From positions 1 to 64,000 of the forward strand of contig LICG01000005.1 of the NCBI GenBank assembly GCA_001438205.1: a stretch of 64,000 bases of DNA, written 5' to 3'. A program made the position numbers and the translations under genes. Shown here piece by piece: positions 16,578 to 23,978 of this stretch (positions within the stretch are counted from its first letter, which is position 1; each line of letters opens with the position of its first letter). This stretch comes from Cryomorphaceae bacterium BACL7 MAG-120322-bin74. Lineage in GTDB: Bacteria > Bacteroidota > Bacteroidia > Flavobacteriales > Schleiferiaceae. The notes beneath the pieces were generated by a model. That model saw nothing but the letters and a program-made list of their open reading frames with translations, searched no databases and had not been told where the DNA came from.

Positions 16578-18047
16578 ATGCATGCAGTCGTTATAGGTGC
16601 AGGCTTTTCTGGACTCAGCACTGCGGCTTACCTGGCCAAATCAGGATATAAGGTCACGGTTTTAGAAAAGCATGATGGACCAGGTGGCCGAGCCCGTCAA
16701 TGGTGCGCTGATGGTTACACCTTTGATATGGGTCCATCTTGGTATTGGATGCCCGATGTTTTTGAGACCTTTTTTAGTCATTTTGGCAAGAAACCTTCGG
16801 ACTACTATCAGCTTGAAAGACTAGACCCCTCTTACAGCATTTTCTTTGAAGAAGGACCTATGTCGATTCCAGCGAACATGGATGAAATGGAGGCTCTTTT
16901 TGATCGGGTTGAACCTGGGTCGGCCAAACGGCTTCGGGCGTTCTTACAAGACGCTGCCTACAAGTATGAAGTAGGCATCAATGACCTTGTACGTAAACCA
17001 TCGAGATCATTATTTGAATTTGCCGATGCACGGCTGCTTAAAGGGATCCTTTCGTTGGATTTATTGAGTAATATTCGCTCTTCGATCAAAAAAGTGGTTA
17101 AAAATCCGCAACTACAGCAGTTATTGGAGTTTCCGGTCCTATTTCTTGGTGCAACGCCAAGTAATACACCCGCGCTGTATTCCTTGATGAATTATGCGGA
17201 TATGGCCCTTGGTACGTGGTACCCGCAAGGGGGTATGTATGCAGTCGTGGAGGCTTTCTATGCCTTAGCAAAGGAACAGGGGGCGCAATTCGCCTTTCAA
17301 CAAGAAGTGTCTGGTTTTGCGTATAATCAAGGCCGTATAACGCATGTTTTAATGGGAGATAAGGAACTAGCCTGTGATCTTGTGGTAGCCAGTGCGGACT
17401 ATGCGCATGTAGATCAAAAGATTCTTGCTCCAGGTTATAGAAAGTATAGCGCCTCCTATTGGGAAAAACGAAAAATGGCACCCTCTTCTTTCTTGTACTA
17501 CATCGGGCTAGACAAGCCAATTCCAGGTATTGAGCATCATACTTTGTTTTTTGATGCCCCGTTTGACGCCCACGCAGATGCGATTTACACCCACCCTAGA
17601 TGGCCAGAGAAACCGCTTTTTTATCTTTCAGCCGCGTCGAAAACAGATCCTAAAGCTGCTCCGGAAGGAGGCGAGGCATTGGTAATCCTTATCCCTACCG
17701 CTCCAGGCCTAAAGGATACTGATGAAGTGTTAGAGCTTTATTTTCAATTAGTTGCGGACCGAATTCAGCAGCATGTGGGAATGGATATACGTCAGCATAT
17801 TGTCCTCAAACGCACCTACGCCTACCGCGATTTCGTGAAGGATTATCATGCGCATCAAGGCAATGCCTATGGACTAGCCAACACCTTGGATCAGACGGCC
17901 ATTTTTAAGCCCAGCATAAAAGGGAAGCTTAAAAACCTCTACTATGCTGGACAATTAACGGTGCCTGGTCCTGGCGTTCCACCTTGTATCATTAGTGGGG
18001 AAGTCGTTGCCCTCGAAATTCAAAAGGAATACCCCCTTAGCACATGA
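16578..18047 (+). CDS. crtI: Phytoene desaturase CrtI
   Basis: An FAD-dependent desaturase that introduces conjugated double bases of the chromophore into phytoene, i.e. the conjugated double bonds that give carotenoid colour. The 489 residues have the dinucleotide-binding loop GAGFSG at 7-12 followed by VTVLEKHDGPGGRARQ, and the C-terminal carotenoid-desaturase signature YYAGQLTVPGPGVPPCIISG. The number of desaturation steps, and so the final product, cannot be read from sequence. It starts 33 bases after the sigma gene and overlaps crtB by ATGA. Confidence 0.95.
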   Translation: MHAVVIGAGFSGLSTAAYLAKSGYKVTVLEKHDGPGGRARQWCADGYTFDMGPSWYWMPDVFETFFSHFGKKPSDYYQLERLDPSYSIFFEEGPMSIPANMDEMEALFDRVEPGSAKRLRAFLQDAAYKYEVGINDLVRKPSRSLFEFADARLLKGILSLDLLSNIRSSIKKVVKNPQLQQLLEFPVLFLGATPSNTPALYSLMNYADMALGTWYPQGGMYAVVEAFYALAKEQGAQFAFQQEVSGFAYNQGRITHVLMGDKELACDLVVASADYAHVDQKILAPGYRKYSASYWEKRKMAPSSFLYYIGLDKPIPGIEHHTLFFDAPFDAHADAIYTHPRWPEKPLFYLSAASKTDPKAAPEGGEALVILIPTAPGLKDTDEVLELYFQLVADRIQQHVGMDIRQHIVLKRTYAYRDFVKDYHAHQGNAYGLANTLDQTAIFKPSIKGKLKNLYYAGQLTVPGPGVPPCIISGEVVALEIQKEYPLST

Positions 18048-18880
18048 TGGAACTTTATCATCGCAGTTCGGACAGAATCAACAAGTTGATTACACGTGCG
18101 TATTCAACTTCTTTTTCTTTGGGTATTTTGGGGTTAAACAAATCTCTGCGTGACCCCGTTTATGGAATTTATGGTTTTGTTCGCATAGCAGATGAAATTG
18201 TAGACACCTTTCAAGGCCATGACAAGGCGAAATTGCTCAAGCGGTTTTGGCAAGACACGCACTTGGCCCTAGAAGAAAAAGTGAGTATCAATCCTGTGCT
18301 CCATAGTTTTCAACGTGTTGTGCATCAATATAACATTGACCCATCCTTGATTGACACCTTCCTATCGTCCATGGAAATGGATTTAGAAGATAGAACCTAT
18401 AGTCAAGCAGAATATGAGAAATATATCCTTGGCAGTGCTGAAGTAGTTGGCTTGATGTGCTTGAAAGTGTTTGTAAAAGGGGATGAGGCTCAGTATCAAG
18501 CCCTAACGCCTTCTGCTATGAAGTTAGGTTCTGCCTTTCAAAAAATCAACTTTCTGCGCGATGTGAGTGCGGATTTTCATGCGCTAGGACGCACCTACTT
18601 CCCCAATGTAGACCTCTCTCGCTTTGATGATGACGCAAAGCGTGCGATCGAAGCAGATATAGCGATTGACTTTCGCCGCGGATATGAAGGTATTCTGCGT
18701 TTACCCAAAGGAGCGCGATTTGGTGTGTACATTGCCTACATGTACTATTATGACCTGTTCAAGAAAATTATGCGGACGCCTTCTGCACGTATTTTTCAAT
18801 CTAGAATCCGCATTCATAATCAAAAAAAATATCGGCTATTTGTCAGCAGTTATGTTCGACACGCCTTGAATCTGTTGTAG
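18044..18880 (+). CDS. crtB: Phytoene synthase CrtB
   Basis: Joins two geranylgeranyl diphosphates head to head to make phytoene. The 278-residue squalene/phytoene synthase has both Asp-rich metal-binding motifs: DEIVD at 50-54 and DVSAD about 125 residues later, followed by LGRTYFP. The start overlaps crtI in an ATGA, so the two enzymes are translated together. A second in-frame ATG at 18047 is possible. idi follows one base later. Confidence 0.95.
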   Translation: MMELYHRSSDRINKLITRAYSTSFSLGILGLNKSLRDPVYGIYGFVRIADEIVDTFQGHDKAKLLKRFWQDTHLALEEKVSINPVLHSFQRVVHQYNIDPSLIDTFLSSMEMDLEDRTYSQAEYEKYILGSAEVVGLMCLKVFVKGDEAQYQALTPSAMKLGSAFQKINFLRDVSADFHALGRTYFPNVDLSRFDDDAKRAIEADIAIDFRRGYEGILRLPKGARFGVYIAYMYYYDLFKKIMRTPSARIFQSRIRIHNQKKYRLFVSSYVRHALNLL

Positions 18881-18881
18881 C

Positions 18882-19412
18882 ATGAAAGAATATGTTATCC
18901 TCGTAGATCCGGAAGATCAACCGGTGGGACGGATGGAGAAAATGGAAGCGCACGAAAAGGGTGAGCTGCATAGAGCATTTTCAGTTTTCTTATTTAATGA
19001 ACAAGGAGAAACGCTTCTCCAGCAACGGGCCAGCGGTAAATACCATAGCCCGTTGTTGTGGACGAATACATGCTGTAGCCATCCGAGAGTAGGGGAAACC
19101 ATCCTGGAGGCGGCAAAGAGAAGAGTCCAGGAAGAATTGGGTATTCATCCAGCCCACATTGAAGATCTGCGTCCCGCCTTTCACTTTATATATCGTGCAG
19201 CCTTTGAGAATGGCTTAATTGAACACGAACTTGATCACGTGCTCATGGGCACCTTTCAGGGTACATGCGCGCTAAATAGGGATGAGGTCGCCGATGTGGC
19301 ATGGATCACCCTGCCTAATCTCTTCAAGGATATCGCATTAAACCCCGCCCGTTATACGGCATGGTTTAAAATCATTTTAGTAGAATATGCCAAACACCTA
19401 CCCACACGATGA
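18882..19412 (+). CDS. idi: Isopentenyl-diphosphate delta-isomerase, type 1
   Basis: Interconverts isopentenyl and dimethylallyl diphosphate, supplying precursors for carotenoid synthesis. The 176-residue Nudix-fold protein carries WTNTCCSHPR, with the catalytic Cys at position 65, and a downstream EHELDH segment with the acidic catalytic residue. The Nudix-like helix is seen in EAAKRRVQEELG. It lies one base after crtB and overlaps the PTPS gene as ATGA, placing it firmly in the carotenoid operon. Confidence 0.95.
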   Translation: MKEYVILVDPEDQPVGRMEKMEAHEKGELHRAFSVFLFNEQGETLLQQRASGKYHSPLLWTNTCCSHPRVGETILEAAKRRVQEELGIHPAHIEDLRPAFHFIYRAAFENGLIEHELDHVLMGTFQGTCALNRDEVADVAWITLPNLFKDIALNPARYTAWFKIILVEYAKHLPTR

Positions 19413-19816
19413 AAGCGACGATAAGCAGGCATGCGCATTTTAATGCAGCCCATCGTTTACATGTTTCTCATTGGACAGAGGAAAGGAATGCTTCTTTTTT
19501 TGGTGCCTGTAACAACCCTCTTTTTCATGGCCACAATTATGAATTGATTGTTGGGATTACGGGAGAGATTGATCCGGAAACAGGGTACGTGTATGACATG
19601 AAGCAGTTGGCAGATCTTATAAAAGCAGAGGTAGAGGGTAGGCTCGATCACAAAAACTTAAACCTTGAAGTAGAGGAGTTTGCCCAGTTAAATCCGACCG
19701 CAGAGAATATTGCGGCCGTCATTTATAGCTGGCTGAGGCCGCATATTGAGGCTGAATACGAAATTAAAGTTACACTTTATGAAACACCTCGTAACTACGT
19801 TGAATACAATGGTTAA
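19409..19816 (+). CDS. 6-pyruvoyl-tetrahydropterin synthase, eukaryotic-type motif (COG0720)
   Basis: A 135-residue T-fold enzyme converting dihydroneopterin triphosphate. Zinc ligands are the His in HFNAAH (H15) and the HGH at 40-42. The catalytic Cys lies in CNNPLFHGHNY, a C-x5-HGH spacing as in animal PTPS, not the C-x3-HGH of E. coli QueD. LDHKNL and LYETPRNYVEY near the end also resemble the animal enzyme. This favours tetrahydropterin rather than queuosine synthesis, but COG0720 members can be promiscuous. It overlaps idi by 4 bases and folE by 8, so both pterin enzymes are translated as a unit. Confidence 0.88.
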   Translation: MKATISRHAHFNAAHRLHVSHWTEERNASFFGACNNPLFHGHNYELIVGITGEIDPETGYVYDMKQLADLIKAEVEGRLDHKNLNLEVEEFAQLNPTAENIAAVIYSWLRPHIEAEYEIKVTLYETPRNYVEYNG

Positions 19817-20462
19817 CACTTCGTTTAATGCTAAAGCAGCTTCAAATTTTACTGAGGTTCCCACCACCCCCATGCATGCGCATGCGTATCTCTTAACTGA
19901 TGGGGAAAAGGTGGAGCTTATCGCCGAAAAGTTTGCGGAAATAATGCAAATCATGGGACTTGATTTGACAGATAACTCCTTGAAAGGCACCCCCATGCGC
20001 GTCGCCAAAATGTACGTACATGAAACATTTCAAGGATTGAATCCCTTGAATAAGCCGGAGATAACGCTTTTCGAAAACGATTACCAGTACGCCCAAATGC
20101 TCATTGAACGGAACATCACCGTGCACAGCACATGCGAGCATCATTTTGTTCCCATCCTTGGCCATTGTCACCTTGCCTACTTTTCAACAGGGAAGGTGGT
20201 CGGTCTTTCCAAGTTGAATAGAATCGTTAAGTATTATGCAAAACGACCCCAAGTGCAGGAGCGTCTCACCGAGCAAATTGCTGCGGAATTACGCAGGAGC
20301 TTAGACACGGAGGATGTCGCTGTCTATATGGATGCTGAACACCTTTGTGTCAAGACTCGGGGAGTGGAAGATTGCGCTTCTTCTACAGTAACAAGTGCTT
20401 ATTCCGGAAAATTCAATGATCCGGCAGTTCGAAGCGAGTTTCTAGGGTCAATTCGAGCCTAG
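19809..20462 (+). CDS. folE: GTP cyclohydrolase I FolE
   Basis: Opens GTP to dihydroneopterin triphosphate, the substrate of the preceding PTPS and also of folate synthesis. With the start at 19809 (MVNTSFNAKAA) it has 217 residues, the normal length. Zinc ligands are C109 and H112 in CEHHFVP and C180 in AEHLCVKTRGVED. VVGLSKLNRIV is the conserved core. Earlier in-frame ATGs at 19746 and 19779 lie deep within the PTPS gene and give a non-conserved extension. Photolyase begins 2 bases after its stop. Confidence 0.94.
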   Translation: MVNTSFNAKAASNFTEVPTTPMHAHAYLLTDGEKVELIAEKFAEIMQIMGLDLTDNSLKGTPMRVAKMYVHETFQGLNPLNKPEITLFENDYQYAQMLIERNITVHSTCEHHFVPILGHCHLAYFSTGKVVGLSKLNRIVKYYAKRPQVQERLTEQIAAELRRSLDTEDVAVYMDAEHLCVKTRGVEDCASSTVTSAYSGKFNDPAVRSEFLGSIRA

Positions 20463-20464
20463 CG

Positions 20465-21778
20465 ATGGTGCTCCATTGGTTCCGTCGTGATCTGCGTTTA
20501 GAGGACAATCATGCCTTGTCTTCAGCTTGTCAATATTCGAAAGAAAGGGGGAGTCATGTGCAATGTATTTTTATTTTTGATTCAAACATTCTCTCCGAAC
20601 TGGAAAACCCACGGGATCGTCGTGTGGCTTTCATACATGCAGAACTGCAAAGGATTCAATTCGAATTAGCACAACAAGGCGCCCAATTATGGGTTGTGTA
20701 TGGAGATCCTATTGTGTGGCATACGCGCTGGTCAGAAGATCCTTCTGTAGAGGCATTGTATGCAAACCGAGATTATGAGCCCTATGCCGGACTTCGCGAT
20801 ACATCGGTGGCACAGCTATATGCGGAAAAAGGCAAGCCCTGCAAATGGGTTAAAGACCATGTCTTGATGGAACCGCATGAGGTATTAAAAGAGGACAGGA
20901 CCCCCTATTTGGTTTTTACCCCCTACGCGCGAAAGTGGAAAAGTCTATTGCCGCCAGAAGGTTTGGCAGCCTTTCCTGACGCAAAGGGTCCATGGAGCCC
21001 TCCGTCCCCTGCGTATACTTTTCCATCCTTAGAAGATCTGGGCTTTCAGGCCTGTAGTCTAGCCATCCCCTCACGTGAAATCCCCATGGATGTACTTGCG
21101 CACTACAAAGAGACCCGAGACTTTCCAGGGGAAGCAGGAACGAGCCGCTTAAGTGTGCATTTGCGCTTTGGCACACGCTCCATTCGATCTCTGGCCAGAA
21201 GTGCTTATCCAACCCATGAAACTTACGTAAATGAGTTGATATGGCGGGACTTCTACCAAATGATACTAAAGCATTTCCCTCAATGTCCGGACAAAGCAAT
21301 CAAACCGGCCTATGACCATATACGATGGGAAAACAATACGGAACATTTTGCGTCATGGTGCCAAGGTGAAACGGGGTATCCTCTTGTCGATGCAGGCATG
21401 CGCGAACTAAATGAAACAGGCTTCATGCACAATAGGGTTCGGATGGTAGTGGCCAGTTTTTTAACAAAGCACCTTCTACTTGACTGGCGCCTAGGTGCCG
21501 CTTACTTTGCGGCTAAATTGCTCGACTTTGACCTGGCTTCAAATGTAGGGGGTTGGCAGTGGGCTAGTGGAAGTGGATGCGATGCTGCACCGTACTTCCG
21601 CATCTTTAACCCCTCAAGTCAAATGGAGCGCTTTGACAAAGCGGCAGTCTATGTCAAAAAGTGGGTGCCTGAATATGGTACATCGACTTATCCTGTGCCC
21701 ATTGTGGACCATAAAATGGCGCGCGAACGTGCGCTGTTCCGTTATAAAGAAGGATTGTCTTTCGCCTCTTTGATGTAG
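20465..21778 (+). CDS. phr: Deoxyribodipyrimidine photo-lyase (class I photolyase/cryptochrome family)
   Basis: Uses blue light to repair cyclobutane pyrimidine dimers. The 437 residues begin with the antenna-binding domain (VLHWFRRDLRLEDNHAL). The FAD domain follows with GTSRLSVHLRFG, NELIWRDFYQ and NVGGWQWASGSGCDAAPYFRIFNP. The Asn four residues before the first Trp of GGWQW, which faces flavin N5 in photolyases, is present, favouring repair over signalling. The gene lies two bases after folE at the end of the light cluster. Its last 37 bases overlap the end of the convergent gene at 21742. Confidence 0.93.
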   Translation: MVLHWFRRDLRLEDNHALSSACQYSKERGSHVQCIFIFDSNILSELENPRDRRVAFIHAELQRIQFELAQQGAQLWVVYGDPIVWHTRWSEDPSVEALYANRDYEPYAGLRDTSVAQLYAEKGKPCKWVKDHVLMEPHEVLKEDRTPYLVFTPYARKWKSLLPPEGLAAFPDAKGPWSPPSPAYTFPSLEDLGFQACSLAIPSREIPMDVLAHYKETRDFPGEAGTSRLSVHLRFGTRSIRSLARSAYPTHETYVNELIWRDFYQMILKHFPQCPDKAIKPAYDHIRWENNTEHFASWCQGETGYPLVDAGMRELNETGFMHNRVRMVVASFLTKHLLLDWRLGAAYFAAKLLDFDLASNVGGWQWASGSGCDAAPYFRIFNPSSQMERFDKAAVYVKKWVPEYGTSTYPVPIVDHKMARERALFRYKEGLSFASLM

Positions 21779-23172
21779 CCGAACAGTCCTTTTTCTTTAA
21801 TAATGGTATCCACATAGGTGGGTAGTCCCTCTTCCCATCCTTCTTCACCACTTCTGATCTTCTGAAGTAATTGACGGCTCCAAATGGATAATATTTCGGA
21901 GTCAAAATCTTCAATATCTCGCATGCGGCGATTATAAAAGAGGTAATCAAAAACTGGACGGAATCGAGGATGCATCTCCACGTCTTTGGTCGTTGCAACG
22001 TGCGTAGTTCCTGCTTTTTTAAATGGATAAGCGTAGATCACTAGGTCTTTTGAGAAGATCTTGCCAAATGCCTCTAATATGCCTCCATTCAAATCGCGGT
22101 AATACTTTTCCTCAAAAATTTCTTGTAAGCTCGGGATACCCATAATGAGCCCCATGCGCTTTTTGGTGAAGCCAGAGAAGTAGTCAACTAGCTTATAGTA
22201 TTCTTGGTAATTTGAAATCAAAACAGTTTGGCCAATCGAGCAAAGAATTTCTGCACGGTCTAAGAAATCTTGCTCATCTAAATCGCCATCAGACAGCAAA
22301 TTGTTTAAGGTGATTTCAAATAGGACAACAAGCTTGTCCTCGTCCACACGTTTAGACTCAATAAATTTTTTATAGCCCTTTTTGATCATGTCCATATTCA
22401 CTTTTGTGACAGGACGAAAAGAGCCACGCATGGCTAGTATATTTTTCTTGTAAAGGAGTTCAGCAGGTAAGATATTTTTGCCCTCAGGGCCAAAGATCAC
22501 GGCGTCTGTATACCCATTCTTAATGAGTTGCAATGACATCAATCTATTGTCAACTTGCTGAAAATCAGGGCCAGAAAAATTAATCAGGTCAATCTCAACG
22601 GCAGAAGGATCTATGCCATCAAACAAACTCAGCAACAAGTCTTTCGGGTCTTGGTGCATAAAATGTACCCCATAGATCAAATTAACGCCGAGGGTACCAA
22701 TGGTTTCTTGCTGATGTTTTGGATCATTCTCATGCAAGCGTACATGAATAATGAGCTCATTGGGCTCTTGGCCTGGCGCCGTTTGAAAACGAATCCCAAT
22801 CCAACCATGGCCCTTGAAGGTTTTGGCAAAATCGATCGTGGCGACGGTATTGGCAAAAGTAAAATAACATTTGGTGGGATGCTTATCTCGGGATAGGCGA
22901 TCAACTAAGAGCTTGTATTCATGTCCTAGCATTTTTCTCAAACGACTCTCTGTGACATAACGGCCATCCGTTTCAATACCATAGATAGCGTCAGAAAAGT
23001 CCTTGTCATAAGCGCTCATCGCTTTTGCGATAGTCCCAGAGGCCCCGCCAGACCTAAAAAATTGGCGAACAGTTTCTTGTCCCGCGCCAATTTCGGCAAA
23101 GGATCCGTAGATGTCCGCATTTAGGTTAACTCGCAGTGCTTTTTGCGCTGCCGACAGTACCATGTCTCCCAT
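21742..23172 (-). CDS. Conserved Bacteroidota protein of unknown function
   Basis: A 476-residue protein with no signal peptide, membrane segment or recognisable catalytic motif. The N-terminus (SAAQKALRVNLNADIYGSFAEIGAGQ) is strongly family-like. I recall homologues in many Bacteroidota carrying doubtful database labels such as TonB-dependent receptor or nicotinate-nucleotide adenylyltransferase; nothing here supports either. Segments such as VFGPEGKNILPAELLYKKNILAMRGSFRP suggest an alpha/beta fold. The start at 23172 is 5 bases after a TACATTTG box; Met-4 at 23163 is possible. Its end overlaps photolyase by 37 bases on the opposite strand. Confidence 0.85.
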   Translation of the reverse strand: MGDMVLSAAQKALRVNLNADIYGSFAEIGAGQETVRQFFRSGGASGTIAKAMSAYDKDFSDAIYGIETDGRYVTESRLRKMLGHEYKLLVDRLSRDKHPTKCYFTFANTVATIDFAKTFKGHGWIGIRFQTAPGQEPNELIIHVRLHENDPKHQQETIGTLGVNLIYGVHFMHQDPKDLLLSLFDGIDPSAVEIDLINFSGPDFQQVDNRLMSLQLIKNGYTDAVIFGPEGKNILPAELLYKKNILAMRGSFRPVTKVNMDMIKKGYKKFIESKRVDEDKLVVLFEITLNNLLSDGDLDEQDFLDRAEILCSIGQTVLISNYQEYYKLVDYFSGFTKKRMGLIMGIPSLQEIFEEKYYRDLNGGILEAFGKIFSKDLVIYAYPFKKAGTTHVATTKDVEMHPRFRPVFDYLFYNRRMRDIEDFDSEILSIWSRQLLQKIRSGEEGWEEGLPTYVDTIIKEKGLFGYIKEAKDNPSL

Positions 23173-23177
23173 AGTAT

Positions 23178-23185
23178 CAAATGTA
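23178..23185 (-). promoter_or_regulatory. TACATTTG -7 element for the 23172 gene
   Basis: A perfect TAnnTTTG match on the minus strand, 5 bases before the start codon. The divergent MBL gene has TAAATTCG at 23190-23197, 4 bases before its own ATG, so two face-away boxes share 20 bases. Confidence 0.55.
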
Positions 23186-23201
23186 TGGTTAAATTCGTGC
23201 T

Positions 23202-23978
23202 ATGACGCCCATTGAACTTGAGTTTTTAGGTACGGGAACATCGGGTGGTGTTCCCTTAATTGGCTGTTCTTGTTCGGTCTGTAGGTCTGAGGATGTTCGT
23301 GACTATCGATTGCGAAGCGCTGTCATGATTCGAGACGGCCACACGCAGGTCATGATTGATTGTGGACCTGACTTTAGGCAACAGATGCTGCGCAGCGGCC
23401 AAACAAGCCTGGATGCCATTGTATTGACCCATGAGCATATGGACCATGTGGCAGGCTTGGATGAAGTCCGACCGTTGAATTATCACCAGGGTGGGGAGAT
23501 GCCGATATATTGCACACAACGTGTTGAATCACGCCTGAGACAGCAATTTGCCTATGCTTTTTCAGAAAATAAATACCCAGGGGCACCTGAGCTAGTCTTG
23601 CATGCAATCGAACCAGGGAAGCCGTTCCAAATAGGTCATCAACGATGGCAGCCCATTCTTGGGAAGCATGGAACATGGCCCGTGTTAGGGTTTAGAATCG
23701 GAGATGTAGTGTACTTAACGGATGTCTCGGGTATGGAGGAGGCTGAAATGGACAAAATCAAAGGGGCGTCTATACTCGTGGTGAACGCATTACGTCATAC
23801 ACCGCATGTAAGTCACTTCTCGCTCGATGAGGCTGTTGTGTTTTCACGCGAAACCAGGGTGCCAGAAGTCTGGTTTACCCATATTAGTCATCAAATGGGT
23901 CTCCATGCGGAGGTTACGGCCACATTGCCAGCGGGCATGGCTTTGGCTTTTGACGGTCTTAGGCTTACAGGAGCGTAA
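23202..23978 (+). CDS. MBL-fold metallo-hydrolase (PhnP-like)
   Basis: A 258-residue cytoplasmic metallo-beta-lactamase-fold hydrolase. It has THEHMDHVAG (HxHxDH metal motif), FLGTGTSGGVPLIGCSCSVC at the start, as in PhnP-type phosphodiesterases, YLTDVS for the bridging Asp and FTHISHQMG near the end. The early GCSCSVC cysteines may form a structural zinc site. Substrate is probably a cyclic phosphate or similar diester by family, but this is not established. The last 14 bases overlap the convergent dihydroorotase-like gene. Confidence 0.85.
   Translation: MTPIELEFLGTGTSGGVPLIGCSCSVCRSEDVRDYRLRSAVMIRDGHTQVMIDCGPDFRQQMLRSGQTSLDAIVLTHEHMDHVAGLDEVRPLNYHQGGEMPIYCTQRVESRLRQQFAYAFSENKYPGAPELVLHAIEPGKPFQIGHQRWQPILGKHGTWPVLGFRIGDVVYLTDVSGMEEAEMDKIKGASILVVNALRHTPHVSHFSLDEAVVFSRETRVPEVWFTHISHQMGLHAEVTATLPAGMALAFDGLRLTGA

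Noticed and set aside
21742-23172. TonB-dependent receptor or nicotinate adenylyltransferase label
   Set aside because: No signal peptide, plug, barrel or nucleotidyltransferase motif is visible.
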